A stretch of DNA of 64,000 bases. It comes from Bacillaceae bacterium SAS-127 (GTDB taxonomy: Bacteria > Bacillota > Bacilli > Bacillales > Domibacillaceae). Within the stretch, counting starts at the first letter, position 1. Every line of letters starts with the position of its first letter. Of the stretch, positions 51,122-59,405 are shown piece by piece. The notes under the pieces are model-generated. The model made no database searches, was not told the origin of the DNA, and was given only the letters and a program-made list of their open reading frames with translations. The position numbers were made by a program, and so were the translations under genes. The stretch covers positions 124,001 through 188,000 of the forward strand of contig NKXN01000004.1 of NCBI GenBank assembly GCA_002261155.1, given 5' to 3'.

Positions 51122-51448
51122 TTATTTATGTGCTTTTTGCCATTTTTGAAATTCTAAAAATTGTTTGAATTGCTCTTTGCTAATGCCTGATTCCATCGCT
51201 TCTTTCGCTAATGCTAGCCATTCTGAGTCAACGATTTCAGTCGAATCGTTGTCATCATTTATTAGCTTCTCTACACTAACATTTAATACGGCAGATATTT
51301 TGCTTAAAAATTGAATGGACGGATTTAGTTGGATTTCACGCTCAACAGAAGAAATATAGGATTTAGCTACTCCTGCACGGCTAGCTAATTCCGTTAATGA
51401 CAGTCCTTGTTCCACCCGTAATGCTCGAATACGCTTACCGATAGCCAT
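51122..51448 (-). CDS. sinR: SinR biofilm master repressor
   Basis: This 108-aa protein matches SinR along its whole length: HTH domain MAIGKRIRALRVEQGLSLTE, KSYISSVEREIQLNPSIQFL, VLNVSVEKLI; acidic linker; C-terminal dimer/SinI-binding domain DSEWLALAKEAMESGISKEQ, then FKQFLEFQKWQKAHK (B. subtilis ends FLDYQKW-type too). SinR represses eps and tapA operons at GTTCTYT sites; such sites occur at three promoters in this window. ATG 51448 is preferred, behind AAGGGTG; GTG 51457 is possible. A perfect TTACTT/AAGTAA repeat lies upstream. Confidence 0.92.
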   Translation of the reverse strand: MAIGKRIRALRVEQGLSLTELASRAGVAKSYISSVEREIQLNPSIQFLSKISAVLNVSVEKLINDDNDSTEIVDSEWLALAKEAMESGISKEQFKQFLEFQKWQKAHK

Positions 51449-51466
51449 ATACATCACCCTTACTGC

Positions 51467-51482
51467 TTACTTATAAAAGTAA
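51467..51482. promoter_or_regulatory. Inverted repeat upstream of sinR
   Basis: TTACTT and AAGTAA arms with a 4-bp spacer lie 19 bp before the sinR start codon. It may be an operator; no exact GTTCTYT heptamer occurs here. Confidence 0.35.
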
Positions 51483-51588
51483 ATACTTGTACCTTATTTT
51501 ATCACAACACGACAAGAAACTACAAAAAAAACTAGTGACTGTGAGAAACTTTCTTTTACCATTTTATTATTTTAAAGAAATATAGATT

Positions 51589-52866
51589 TTATCGAACGAA
51601 GCCCATTGTTGGTTTGTGGGGGTCTATATCCCAGTCTTGGCGCCATGTTTTTTTGTTGTTCGTTAGTAAGTCTTTTATAATTTTGTCGATGTCAATTTTT
51701 TCTTCGTAATGCCATTGTAAGGCGATCGACATATATAGTTCGTTCAGTTGAGCGATAGAGAGACCAGTTGTGTTTTTCACGAGTCGGTCCATTTCTGCTT
51801 CAGACATGAATTGATCGATCTTTCTTTTTCTTAAATATTGGTTGCGTGCTTGTTCATTTGGTAATTTAATTTCATAGGCACGATCAAAGCGGCCAGCACG
51901 ATTAATTAGTGCTGGATCGATTTTTTCTGGATAGTTCGTTGTCCCAATTAAGAAGATCCCCTCTTTCGAAACTGCGCCATCTAACGTATTCAAAAAGACG
52001 GATCGAGATTCTTCAGGCATGGAATCGATGTCTTCAATGACAAGAATCATTGGTGCCATTTTCGTAATCGTGGAGAACACTTCTTTAATTGAATAGCTCG
52101 TCGTGTACTCGGTAATTTGCCAGTAAACGACAGGTGCAGAGGTGCTGCCAGCAATCGATTTTACGAGTGTGGTTTTACCGTTTCCAGGTGCTCCGTAAAG
52201 CAATACTCCTCGCTTGTATGGGATATTATATTTTTTAAAGAAGCTGCCACTGTTCAGAAAAAACTCATCAATCGAGCGAAAGATTTCCGTTTTCATTTCT
52301 TCTTCTAGCAAGACATCTTCGCGATTCACTTGATGAGTGATCTTCTCATGGAGCTTTTCGACGCCATCTTCTGTATCAGTAAAAATGTTAATGTACCCTT
52401 TCATAAATTCTTTTTGTTGTTTATACAGATAATCAACGAATGCAAGTAAGTGCTCATCACTTTCAGCAAAAATAAAATCCTCTTCATAATCCTCATGGCT
52501 TTGATAAATAGGAAGCTTTGCTAATACTACCTCGTATACAGGGAAATACAAAATTGAGTTGTTAAGAGATGGTTGAATTACATGCTTATTTTCACCTGTT
52601 ATGGTAGAATATTGAATTGACTTAGTTTCTAAGCAATCAAAGACATGGGCTAGGATTTGAATATCATCTGGTTGACGAGTCAACACTTGCTCAACAATTT
52701 CCCAAAGATCCTCTTCCCCCTTATGCGAATACATATAAAAATCTCGGCCGGTGCTCTTTAATAACAAAGTCTTTATTTCAGATATGTTAATGGCATAATC
52801 GTAATAATGAGGCATTTTCTCTTTTGAGATATTTTCAAATGGAATTAATGTTTGAGGTGCTTTCAT
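51589..52866 (-). CDS. yjoB: YjoB-like AAA ATPase
   Basis: This ~425-aa protein has an N-terminal ~200-residue domain of unknown fold and a C-terminal AAA domain with Walker A LYGAPGNGKTTLVKSIAG (~225), Walker B ILVIEDIDSMPEES (~283), sensor GTTNYPEKIDPALINRAGRF with arginine fingers (~315) and a C-terminal helical lid. Length and layout match B. subtilis YjoB, a sigma-W-controlled ATPase with chaperone activity. ATG 52866 is chosen: GAAAGGA lies 8 bp before it, and the in-frame ATG 52875 overlaps that site. An extended -10 (TGTTATAAT on minus, 52931-52923) lies upstream; no clear sigma-W promoter is seen. Confidence 0.85.
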   Translation of the reverse strand: MKAPQTLIPFENISKEKMPHYYDYAINISEIKTLLLKSTGRDFYMYSHKGEEDLWEIVEQVLTRQPDDIQILAHVFDCLETKSIQYSTITGENKHVIQPSLNNSILYFPVYEVVLAKLPIYQSHEDYEEDFIFAESDEHLLAFVDYLYKQQKEFMKGYINIFTDTEDGVEKLHEKITHQVNREDVLLEEEMKTEIFRSIDEFFLNSGSFFKKYNIPYKRGVLLYGAPGNGKTTLVKSIAGSTSAPVVYWQITEYTTSYSIKEVFSTITKMAPMILVIEDIDSMPEESRSVFLNTLDGAVSKEGIFLIGTTNYPEKIDPALINRAGRFDRAYEIKLPNEQARNQYLRKRKIDQFMSEAEMDRLVKNTTGLSIAQLNELYMSIALQWHYEEKIDIDKIIKDLLTNNKKTWRQDWDIDPHKPTMGFVR

Positions 52867-52922
52867 AAATAACATCCTTTCATCTACATATCTAGTACCA
52901 TCAACACATACTTTTTAACCAC

Positions 52923-52931
52923 ATTATAACA
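52923..52931 (-). promoter_or_regulatory. Extended -10 promoter of the YjoB-like gene
   Basis: TGTTATAAT on the minus strand, ~57 bp before the start codon. The -35 is weak. Confidence 0.45.
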
Positions 52932-53063
52932 TTAATTTCATTAATGCCCTAATTTTCATAAATTAATGACCAAAAATTTTTGAAAATAATACTAGTAAAT
53001 ACATGGTTTCTTAATTGAGAAAATGATACAATATATTCTCAATTACACTCTAACATACTTTTT

Positions 53064-53094
53064 TTGATAAGCTGAAAGCGTTTCATGCTATAAT
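53064..53094 (+). promoter_or_regulatory. Promoter of the O-antigen-ligase-type gene
   Basis: TTGATA (53064-53069) and an extended -10, TGCTATAAT (53086-53094), have a 19-bp spacer between hexamers. Start expected near 53101, which excludes ATG 53098 as the start codon. TGAAAGCGTTTCA (53073-53085), a palindrome one base short of a cre, lies in the spacer. Confidence 0.55.
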
Positions 53095-53181
53095 GTAATG
53101 AGTTATCTAGCGTATAAACACACGACAACTAATGTTTTACTGTTTGAAAAGGAAATTGAAAGAGAAGAGGAACTAATTTAC

Positions 53182-54555
53182 ATGTTGAATCATAGGACAC
53201 TTTTAGTGCTGCTAGCTTTTTTAGTTGTGCAGCCTGTAATCGATGTAATGACGACGGCATCTATTTTAATTTTTAACTTGAATATTACCGTGGGGGTAAT
53301 TCTCCGAGTATTATTTATGGGGATTATTTTACTACTCTTATTAAAACTAGCCCTCAAGCATAGTATGGCTAGAAAGTATATATTCTATTTAATTGGTTTA
53401 GCCATTTTGCTCATTATAAATATTGTTGTCAATATGAACTTAAAAGATCCATATTTTTTGTTCAAAGAGTTAAAGTTTTATAATAAAGTCATCTATTTTC
53501 CGATTTTATTTTTAGGATTTAGCATGATTTATTTACAATTGAAACAATCACGCACAGAGATTATGGAAAAAACAACGAGTTATTTCCTTTACGCTTCTAT
53601 TTTTGTTAGTGTGGTGTTTATTGTTTCTTATTTTACAGGAACAAGCTTGTCTAATTATTCCCATACAAAAACCGGCTACACTGGTTGGTTCTTTGCTGGA
53701 AATGAAATTGGGGCAATTATGGCCATTATTTTACCAGTGACGGCTTTATATGCTATTGAAAAAACAGATTCTTTAAAAAGTAGCTTTCATTGGATACCGT
53801 TTATCCTGTTATCTATATCTATGTTATTTCTTGGAACGAAAGTCGGTTACGGTGGGATTGTCATTGTACTGATTGCCGCTTGTATGTCTCTATTTATTAT
53901 TTATTTGACAAAAGGACGCATGAGAAAGACGCGTGTTAATATGCTTGTTTCACTTTTTCTTCTAGCTGTGTTGGCAGTTTCCACACCATTTACGCCGGTG
54001 TTTAATAATATGTATGCTCATGTCGATTTATTGGGGATTAAGATCCAGCAAGAAGAGGAGAAAGTAGACCAATCAACAGGTGAATTTGGAATAGAAGAAG
54101 AGGAAACACCAAAAATCTCAGAGGCGCAATTGCAAAACCTTGTCTTTAGTAGCCGAGAAAAATATTTAGCTGATTACAAAACAGATTTTGCGGACGCACC
54201 TATTCTTCAAAAAGTGTTTGGTCTGGGCTTCGCTGGAAATTATGAAATGCCTGACCCGGGAAAAGAACCTAAAATGATTGAGATGGATTTCTATGATCTC
54301 TTTTTCTCATTAGGTATTGTTGGGTTCCTATACTTGATGGCACCGTTTATTTACTATTCGATCCGCTTTATCTGGTACTTTATTACGAATATAAAACAAA
54401 CATTTACTATTCCATATGTGATGTATGGCGTTGGGTTTATTCTAGCAGTTGGCATAGGGGCTACTGCTGGTCATGTATTTACTGCACCAGCCGTTTCGAT
54501 TTATGTGGCTGCTATATTGTCCATGTTACTTGTTGATAGCGATATAATTGAATAA
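53182..54555 (+). CDS. O-antigen ligase/polymerase family membrane protein
   Basis: This ~457-aa protein has about ten to twelve helices: LLVLLAFLVVQPVIDVMTTA at the start, GYTGWFFAGNEIGAIMAIIL, FLGTKVGYGGIVIVLIAACM, a large extracellular loop (~290-380) and then FYDLFFSLGIVGFLYLMAPF. The G-N-E-I-G-A stretch and long loop before the last helices fit the Wzy/WaaL (O-antigen ligase) superfamily. It could polymerise or ligate a surface glycan, and could stand in if the Wzy of locus 2 is truly broken. ATG 53182 is preferred over 53098, which coincides with the predicted transcription start. Monocistronic with a strong terminator. Confidence 0.82.
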   Translation: MLNHRTLLVLLAFLVVQPVIDVMTTASILIFNLNITVGVILRVLFMGIILLLLLKLALKHSMARKYIFYLIGLAILLIINIVVNMNLKDPYFLFKELKFYNKVIYFPILFLGFSMIYLQLKQSRTEIMEKTTSYFLYASIFVSVVFIVSYFTGTSLSNYSHTKTGYTGWFFAGNEIGAIMAIILPVTALYAIEKTDSLKSSFHWIPFILLSISMLFLGTKVGYGGIVIVLIAACMSLFIIYLTKGRMRKTRVNMLVSLFLLAVLAVSTPFTPVFNNMYAHVDLLGIKIQQEEEKVDQSTGEFGIEEEETPKISEAQLQNLVFSSREKYLADYKTDFADAPILQKVFGLGFAGNYEMPDPGKEPKMIEMDFYDLFFSLGIVGFLYLMAPFIYYSIRFIWYFITNIKQTFTIPYVMYGVGFILAVGIGATAGHVFTAPAVSIYVAAILSMLLVDSDIIE

Positions 54556-54561
54556 AGAAGA

Positions 54562-54592
54562 AAAGCTTGCAATTTAGGTTGCGGGCTTTTTT
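54562..54592 (+). terminator. Terminator of the O-antigen-ligase-type gene
   Basis: AAAGCTTGCAA and TTGCGGGCTTT form an 11-bp stem (two G-U) with a 6-nt loop and a T run. Confidence 0.85.
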
Positions 54593-54599
54593 GCATTTA

Positions 54600-54639
54600 G
54601 AGCCGCTAGTACTGAATACTAAAAGGTACGGCTCTTTTC
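54600..54639 (+). terminator. Second hairpin downstream
   Basis: AGAGCC/GGCTCT with an inner GTAC/GTAC pairing, followed by TTTTC. It backs up the preceding terminator. Confidence 0.5.
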
Positions 54640-54655
54640 TATGAGTGCGGTTCAG

Positions 54656-54684
54656 TTGACATGTTACGTGAATAAGTTTATCTT
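54656..54684 (+). promoter_or_regulatory. Sigma-A promoter of the lipase/YihY pair
   Basis: TTGACA (54656-54661) and TATCTT (54679-54684) are separated by 17 bp. Confidence 0.65.
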
Positions 54685-54729
54685 CCTTCTAAAAAGGTAT
54701 TTTGAAGTTTGGAGAAAGGGAGTGGGATT

Positions 54730-55653
54730 TTGGAAAAGGAACATTGGTTAACGATGTCAGATGGACATGAAGTATTTTTGACGGAGTGGGTGAATGATGA
54801 GGTGAAGCCGAAAGCGGTGTTGCAAATTGCTCATGGGATGACGGAGCATAGTAAGCGGTATCGTGAGTTAGCTGAACATTTAGTATCGATGGGTTTTGTT
54901 GTCTATGGCAATGATCATCGAGGGCATGGACGAACAGGGGAGAAAAGCGGTTTGCTCGGATTTTTTACTGAGGAGAATGGGTTTGAGCGGGTCGTGGATG
55001 ATTTAAAAGAGATTAATGATGAGGTTCATCGTATGCATCCTGATCTTCCCATATTTATGATGGGACATAGCATGGGATCTTTTTTAGTTCGTCGCTATTT
55101 GCAGCGTTTTTCTGGAACCATCAATGGTGTGATTATTTCAGGAACGGGAAGTGATCGTGGACTGTTAGGGAAAATGGGAAGAATGTTAGCCAAAGCTGAA
55201 ATGAAGATACGTGGAAAAAGAACGAAAAGTCCGTTATTAGATAAGCTATCATTTGGAGATTTTAATAAAAAGTTCACAGATGTTCAAACTAAGTTTGATT
55301 GGCTTTCTAGAGATCGCGAGCAAGTGCGAATATATGTGGCAGACCCTTATTGTGGGTTCATTCCGACCGCGGGGTTCTTTTATGATTTATTCACTGGTTT
55401 AGAGACAATTCATCAGCCAGGCGAAGTGAGCCGCATGGAAAAAGACATACCTTTTTTCTTCATTAGCGGCGACCAAGACCCTGTCGGTGAGTACTCTAAA
55501 GGAGTTCTGCGTGTAATCGATCAATACAAGCAGCAAGGGTTCACTACTATTGATTACAAGCTATATAAAGAAGGCCGACACGAAATGATCAACGAAACCA
55601 ATCGTCAACAGGTCATTGAAGACATTGCGAATTGGCTCCAAGCGCGGTTGTAG
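54730..55653 (+). CDS. Alpha/beta hydrolase (monoacylglycerol-lipase/lysophospholipase type)
   Basis: This ~307-aa cytoplasmic enzyme has QIAHGMTEHSKRY (oxyanion region), NDHRGHGRTGE, the nucleophile elbow in MMGHSMGSFLVRRY (Ser ~123), acid in ISGDQDPVGEY and catalytic His in KEGRHEMINE. This is the serine-aminopeptidase-S33/Hydrolase_4 group that cleaves monoacylglycerols or lysolipids. TTG 54730 is preferred with AAAGGGAGTGGG before it; TTG 54709 is upstream of that site. Probably co-transcribed with the YihY gene 34 bp on. Confidence 0.88.
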   Translation: MEKEHWLTMSDGHEVFLTEWVNDEVKPKAVLQIAHGMTEHSKRYRELAEHLVSMGFVVYGNDHRGHGRTGEKSGLLGFFTEENGFERVVDDLKEINDEVHRMHPDLPIFMMGHSMGSFLVRRYLQRFSGTINGVIISGTGSDRGLLGKMGRMLAKAEMKIRGKRTKSPLLDKLSFGDFNKKFTDVQTKFDWLSRDREQVRIYVADPYCGFIPTAGFFYDLFTGLETIHQPGEVSRMEKDIPFFFISGDQDPVGEYSKGVLRVIDQYKQQGFTTIDYKLYKEGRHEMINETNRQQVIEDIANWLQARL

Positions 55654-55687
55654 GGGGCTGGTTGTAAGAGAAAGGTAGTGGGAGGTC

Positions 55688-56506
55688 ATGAGGCTGGTTC
55701 GAGTGGTAGTATGCCGTTTTTTTGCAGAGCGCTTTTTTGATCAGGCAGCGCAAACGGCTTATTATTTGTTGGTGTCTGTCGTTCCTTTTTTGATTTTTAT
55801 GTTGTCTTTAATGAGTTTTTTTCCGATTAAGGAGGGCGACATTTTAGAATTTCTTGAACCTTATGCACCAGGAAACACATATAGCTTGATTAAGGACAAC
55901 GTTCAAGCGATTGTGGCAGGAGGCCAAGGACAGATGATTTCAATTAGTTTTCTTTCCACGTTTTGGTTATCTTCAATGGCGATTCAATCACTCGTTCGTT
56001 CATTGAATGACGCCTATAATATTCAGCGGCGACTCTCTTTTTTCACCGGGTTGTTTCGAGATTTAGGCGTCACCTTAATCTTTATGTTTCTTGTTCCAGT
56101 CTCTTTTATGATCCCTCTTCTAGAACGGCTGCTTCATTTATTAATTTCTACAGAAGTAATCGGTACCATTGAAGTGCTGACGCCATACTTTAAAACTTGG
56201 ACGGTAGTGAAATGGGGATTGGGTACGCTGTTTTTGTTCCTCTTTTTTCTCTTATTTTATAAAATTTTGCCGAATGGTAAACAACCGCTTCGATACGTGA
56301 TCCCAGGTGCTTTATTTGCTTCTATCTGTTGGCAAGTAGCCTCTGTCATGTTTGGAGAATATGCCAGCTCTGTTAACTACACGCGCATTTATGGTCAGTT
56401 AGCTGGAATCATTATTTTGATGCTGTGGTTTTATTTATCCTCTGTAGTGTTATTGCTTGGAGGCTTGATCAATGCGGAGTATGAAAAAATGAAGCGACCT
56501 TCTTAA
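55688..56506 (+). CDS. YihY/BrkB family membrane protein
   Basis: This 272-aa protein has six helices. Family marks are AAQTAYYLLVSVVPFLIFML near the N-terminus, LNDAYNIQRR after the second helix, YKILPNGKQPLRYVIPGALF and RIYGQLAGIIILMLWFYLSS with LLGGLINAEYE at the end. Formerly annotated as ribonuclease BN; now viewed as a YihY-type membrane protein of unknown transport role. GTGGGAGG lies before the ATG. Ends at a bidirectional terminator. Confidence 0.92.
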   Translation: MRLVRVVVCRFFAERFFDQAAQTAYYLLVSVVPFLIFMLSLMSFFPIKEGDILEFLEPYAPGNTYSLIKDNVQAIVAGGQGQMISISFLSTFWLSSMAIQSLVRSLNDAYNIQRRLSFFTGLFRDLGVTLIFMFLVPVSFMIPLLERLLHLLISTEVIGTIEVLTPYFKTWTVVKWGLGTLFLFLFFLLFYKILPNGKQPLRYVIPGALFASICWQVASVMFGEYASSVNYTRIYGQLAGIIILMLWFYLSSVVLLLGGLINAEYEKMKRPS

Positions 56507-56513
56507 TGAATAA

Positions 56514-56546
56514 AAGCGTGGTCCTGGAATAATCAGGACCACGCTT
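56514..56546. terminator. Bidirectional terminator between YihY and SLH genes
   Basis: AAGCGTGGTCCTG and CAGGACCACGCTT form a perfect 13-bp stem with a 7-nt loop; short T-rich tails follow on both strands. Confidence 0.85.
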
Positions 56547-56551
56547 GTTTG

Positions 56552-57535
56552 TTATTCGTAGTGATACCATTGATGCTCGAATAAAAGCTCTGCTGTGTCA
56601 TTAAAGTTGATATGTTGTTTCACTTCGCTAGGAGAGAAGTAGAAAGCTGTTGCTTTTTTCTGTTTCGGTGCAAGAGTGATATTTTTGTATGTGCGCAATG
56701 AAGTAGATTCAGCTACTAATGTGTTATTGATATAAAGTTTATATTTAGCTTTAATATCGAAAACTTCATTAGGCGTATTATTGTAAAGAACGACGTTCAT
56801 TTTCAAGCGTCCGTCTGACTGTAATTGTGTGCCTGTAACGGTAACTTGAACGCCTGAACGGAATTGTTCATTCAGTGTGCGAGCCATAAAAACAGCAAAT
56901 TCCGTACGAGTCACACTTTTGTATGGAAGGAAATAACCTTTGCTATCACCAATTGTAATTCCATTGAAAGCTAGAGCTTGAACGTATTTGTAGTGCCAGT
57001 CAGTGCTTTTTACATCTTTAAAAGAAGTAGGAGAACTATAGCTAAATCCAAAGCTCTCTGTTATAATTTTCGCCATTTGTGCTCTTGTTAATTTATCGTT
57101 CGGTTTAAAATAAGTAGCTTTGCTGAAAATTCCGTATTTAGTTAATACAGCAATTTCATTATAAGCAGGATGAGTTGTTGGAATATCACGGAACCCAGGG
57201 TTTGGAGCAGACTCTTTGTCTACACCTAGTGAACGTGCTAAAATCAGTGCTGCTTGCATACGGTTAACAGGATCTTTTATGCCAAAATTTCCGTTTTTAT
57301 AGCCTTGGATGACCTTGTTTTTGACAAGGAAATCAATTTCTTTTTTCGCCCAATATGTATTTGGTACATCTCGGAAAGTAGTGGAATTTGCCGATTGGTA
57401 GATATTCTGGTCATTTTTATAAATATATTTTCCACTTAAACTACTCTCAAGAGTTGCTGCGGATGGAGCAACTACAGGAATGAAAAGCACGACGGCCAAA
57501 ATAGCCATTAGTAAAGATTTAAAGCTTGCCTTCAA
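56552..57535 (-). CDS. Secreted S-layer-homology protein, second copy
   Basis: This ~327-aa protein has a signal peptide (FKSLLMAILAVVLFIPVVAP, then SAA), three SLH repeats (FRDVPNTYWAKKEI; FRDIPTTHPAYNEI with YFKPNDKLTRAQ; FKDVKSTDWHYKYV with YFLPYKSVTRTE) and a C-terminal ~100-residue beta domain (VTVTGTQLQSDGRLKMNVVL onward) resembling FxLYD/SLAP-type domains. It differs from the SLH protein at 43.7 kb after the SLH part. TTG 57535 follows AGAGGTG by 9 bp; the longer frame from 57715 would place the signal peptide 60 residues inside, so it is rejected. Confidence 0.85.
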   Translation of the reverse strand: MKASFKSLLMAILAVVLFIPVVAPSAATLESSLSGKYIYKNDQNIYQSANSTTFRDVPNTYWAKKEIDFLVKNKVIQGYKNGNFGIKDPVNRMQAALILARSLGVDKESAPNPGFRDIPTTHPAYNEIAVLTKYGIFSKATYFKPNDKLTRAQMAKIITESFGFSYSSPTSFKDVKSTDWHYKYVQALAFNGITIGDSKGYFLPYKSVTRTEFAVFMARTLNEQFRSGVQVTVTGTQLQSDGRLKMNVVLYNNTPNEVFDIKAKYKLYINNTLVAESTSLRTYKNITLAPKQKKATAFYFSPSEVKQHINFNDTAELLFEHQWYHYE

Positions 57536-57735
57536 TTGTAAACACCTCTCAATTTTCAGAATTGTAATCATAATTACTTTAACAAATAGATGGAAACAAT
57601 ATCTACAAAAATTTTCAAAATAGTAATTTTTGACTAGTTTTCTAGTATGATAAATAATCGGCGAAACGGCACTCCTTGTCATGCTAGCAAAGAGTGCCAT
57701 TAAAGAGAGATTCATTAAAATCTTTTAAGCTATTT

Positions 57736-58221
57736 TCATTCGATGCCTAGGTGTAGCTTTAATTTGTTCATCGCTTGCTTCCGCCATTTTTTGACGGCAG
57801 AGGGAGACACATTTTCACATTGAGCAATTTCGGTGATCGTCATGTCTTGATAAAACGTGCGAATAAGCCAAATTTTTTCACGGTGAGTTAGGTGGATAGC
57901 ATAGGTAAGCAAGACTTCGAGTTGTAATGATGGATCACTTTGTTCTTCCGATTTTTCCTCCCAAAATGGCTTATTAGTATAGATGACATTCTCCTCTCTT
58001 TGTTTGGCTTTTTTTAATTCATCGATCATTCGGCCCTTAATATATAAGTAGGCGATGCTAGAAAAGCTACCTTTCGTTTCATCGTATTTTTCATAAGCTT
58101 CCCAAAGTGCAATTTGTCCAATTTGTTGAAACTCGTCTCGATCTTTATAAATATGCAGTGATTTCATTACATGATAAATCATGGGTAAAAATTGATGATA
58201 AATGTTCTCAAAACTCACCAC
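57736..58221 (-). CDS. Sigma-70 family RNA polymerase sigma factor
   Basis: This 161-aa protein has region 2 in EFQQIGQIALWEAYEKYDET and FSSIAYLYIKGRMIDELKKA, and region 4 in LTHREKIWLIRTFYQDMTIT with the recognition helix EIAQCENVSPSAVKKWRKQA. It is short, without regions 1 or 3, close to SigH/SigI-like alternative factors of Firmicutes and to sigma factors linked with competence. Two GTG codons start the frame behind AAGGA. It lies upstream of the SLH gene and just downstream of comK on the same strand. Target promoters are unknown. Confidence 0.82.
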   Translation of the reverse strand: MVSFENIYHQFLPMIYHVMKSLHIYKDRDEFQQIGQIALWEAYEKYDETKGSFSSIAYLYIKGRMIDELKKAKQREENVIYTNKPFWEEKSEEQSDPSLQLEVLLTYAIHLTHREKIWLIRTFYQDMTITEIAQCENVSPSAVKKWRKQAMNKLKLHLGIE

Positions 58222-58529
58222 TGTTTTTTCCTTACTGGAAGCGCGCTTACCGTAGATTCCCGGGTTGAATCAAGCATAGTGAGATTTTCTTTGTTAGGCG
58301 AAAGGATGAAATAGAGAGATAATTAAGGAGTAAATGGATATTATTACCTTTTATTCATACGTTTGTCCTAAGCAAACGTATGAAACCTTCTTTTTTCACG
58401 AAAAACAGTAAGTGGTGAAGAAGTCTGTAAAGAAAAGCATAAAAAAGCCTCGTTCTATTTAATGAACAAGGCTTCTTATGTGAAGTAATTGCTAAATATA
58501 AAGAAATCATTAATAAGGATGTTCAGTCT
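58222..58529. other. Region between sigma factor and comK
   Basis: These 308 bp hold the comK terminator (58441-58474) and presumably the sigma-factor promoter, which I could not place with confidence. No gene is seen. Confidence 0.4.
58441..58474 (-). terminator. Terminator of comK
   Basis: On minus AAGCCTTGTTC pairs with GAACGAGGCTT (one G-U) around an 8-nt loop and is followed by TTTTTTAT. Confidence 0.85.
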
Positions 58530-59006
58530 TTATAAATCCATCTTGTTGTTCTCTTTATTCTTCAACATGTATGTAATACAATTTGTAGCGCGGTCTAACT
58601 GTTTGTAATAGACATGAGGAGAACAATTTAAGGATAATTTGACACCATTTTTAAAACAGATCACCATTTTTCCTTTAATTGAAGAATGAGATTGTACATG
58701 GCGTGGGAATACCCAGCAGCAGCCAGCCTCTTCAGGTGAAATCGTAGGAAAGGTATAGATTAGTTCTTCATGGCAGATTAACAATGGCGTTTTTTTGTAA
58801 TAGTTTAATTGCTTACGAGTTGCTTGTAGACGGCCTTCATAGGTAAATAAACGGTGTAAACAAGCTTTATTTAACAATTGTTTCGCTGTTTCTTCAGTGT
58901 AATATGTGCCTTTTTCATCGTAAATAATCGTATGATAACCCTCTTGATGATACTCTACAAGCCCCATTGTACTTGCAGAAGGCAGATAACTCTCAACAAA
59001 AACCAT
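58530..59006 (-). CDS. comK: ComK-family competence regulator
   Basis: This ~158-aa protein matches ComK in its core: YEGRLQATRKQLNYYKKTPL, then LIYTFPTISPEEAGCCWVFP and FKNGVKLSLNCSPHVYYKQL (B. subtilis: YAGRKAGTYEVT..KPPI, FLFPTLS, CGW, FSNGKTMELP). It lacks ~30 residues at the C-terminus compared with the 192-aa B. subtilis protein, the part used for MecA binding, so its turnover may differ. ATG 59006 follows AAGGGGG by 9 bp. Classical K-boxes were not found upstream. Neighbour of a small sigma factor. ComK drives DNA-uptake genes in Bacilli; activity here is inferred only. Confidence 0.82.
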   Translation of the reverse strand: MVFVESYLPSASTMGLVEYHQEGYHTIIYDEKGTYYTEETAKQLLNKACLHRLFTYEGRLQATRKQLNYYKKTPLLICHEELIYTFPTISPEEAGCCWVFPRHVQSHSSIKGKMVICFKNGVKLSLNCSPHVYYKQLDRATNCITYMLKNKENNKMDL

Positions 59007-59405
59007 CAAAAATTCCCCCTTCTTTATAATCAATACTATAGTAACTGTTATATGTAAATTATCCCAATGAATGATATTAAAATTATGTAAATTTTTTAAA
59101 TGTTTTGTTATTTATTTCGAGTTAACGGACTATGAGACCCCCACCTTAACATAGCAGAAGGAGCGAACGTGTGTAGGTGAGGGAGGGTGATTGAGCAATC
59201 ATCCTTAATTTAGAAACTAGTAATCACCTCGTATAAAAAATATAGTAGGCGCAAGCTCCCTAGAATATGCAAGTATGAATAATCTATGCATTTTGTAATG
59301 ATTTTGTAGAGGTTTACCTCTTTATTAATAAGAAAATTCTGAATGGTATATTTTTTGCATTGTTTTACCGAAGCGTGTTTTTGATATTCTTAAGGGGGTT
59401 GTTAT
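59007..59405. other. Divergent intergenic region comK/APC permease
   Basis: These 399 bp have no gene. Two palindromes stand out: TGATTGAGCAATCA (59188-59201) and AGAGGTTTACCTCT (59308-59321). A consensus promoter for either gene could not be placed with confidence. Confidence 0.4.

Noticed and set aside
53073-53085. TGAAAGCGTTTCA as a cre site
   Set aside because: The palindrome is one base shorter than the cre core and mismatches the conserved C near the end; noted in the promoter entry only.
59188-59321. Palindromes TGATTGAGCAATCA and AGAGGTTTACCTCT as a riboswitch or T-box
   Set aside because: No specifier loop, no T-box sequence GGGTGG and no terminator/antiterminator pairing could be found.
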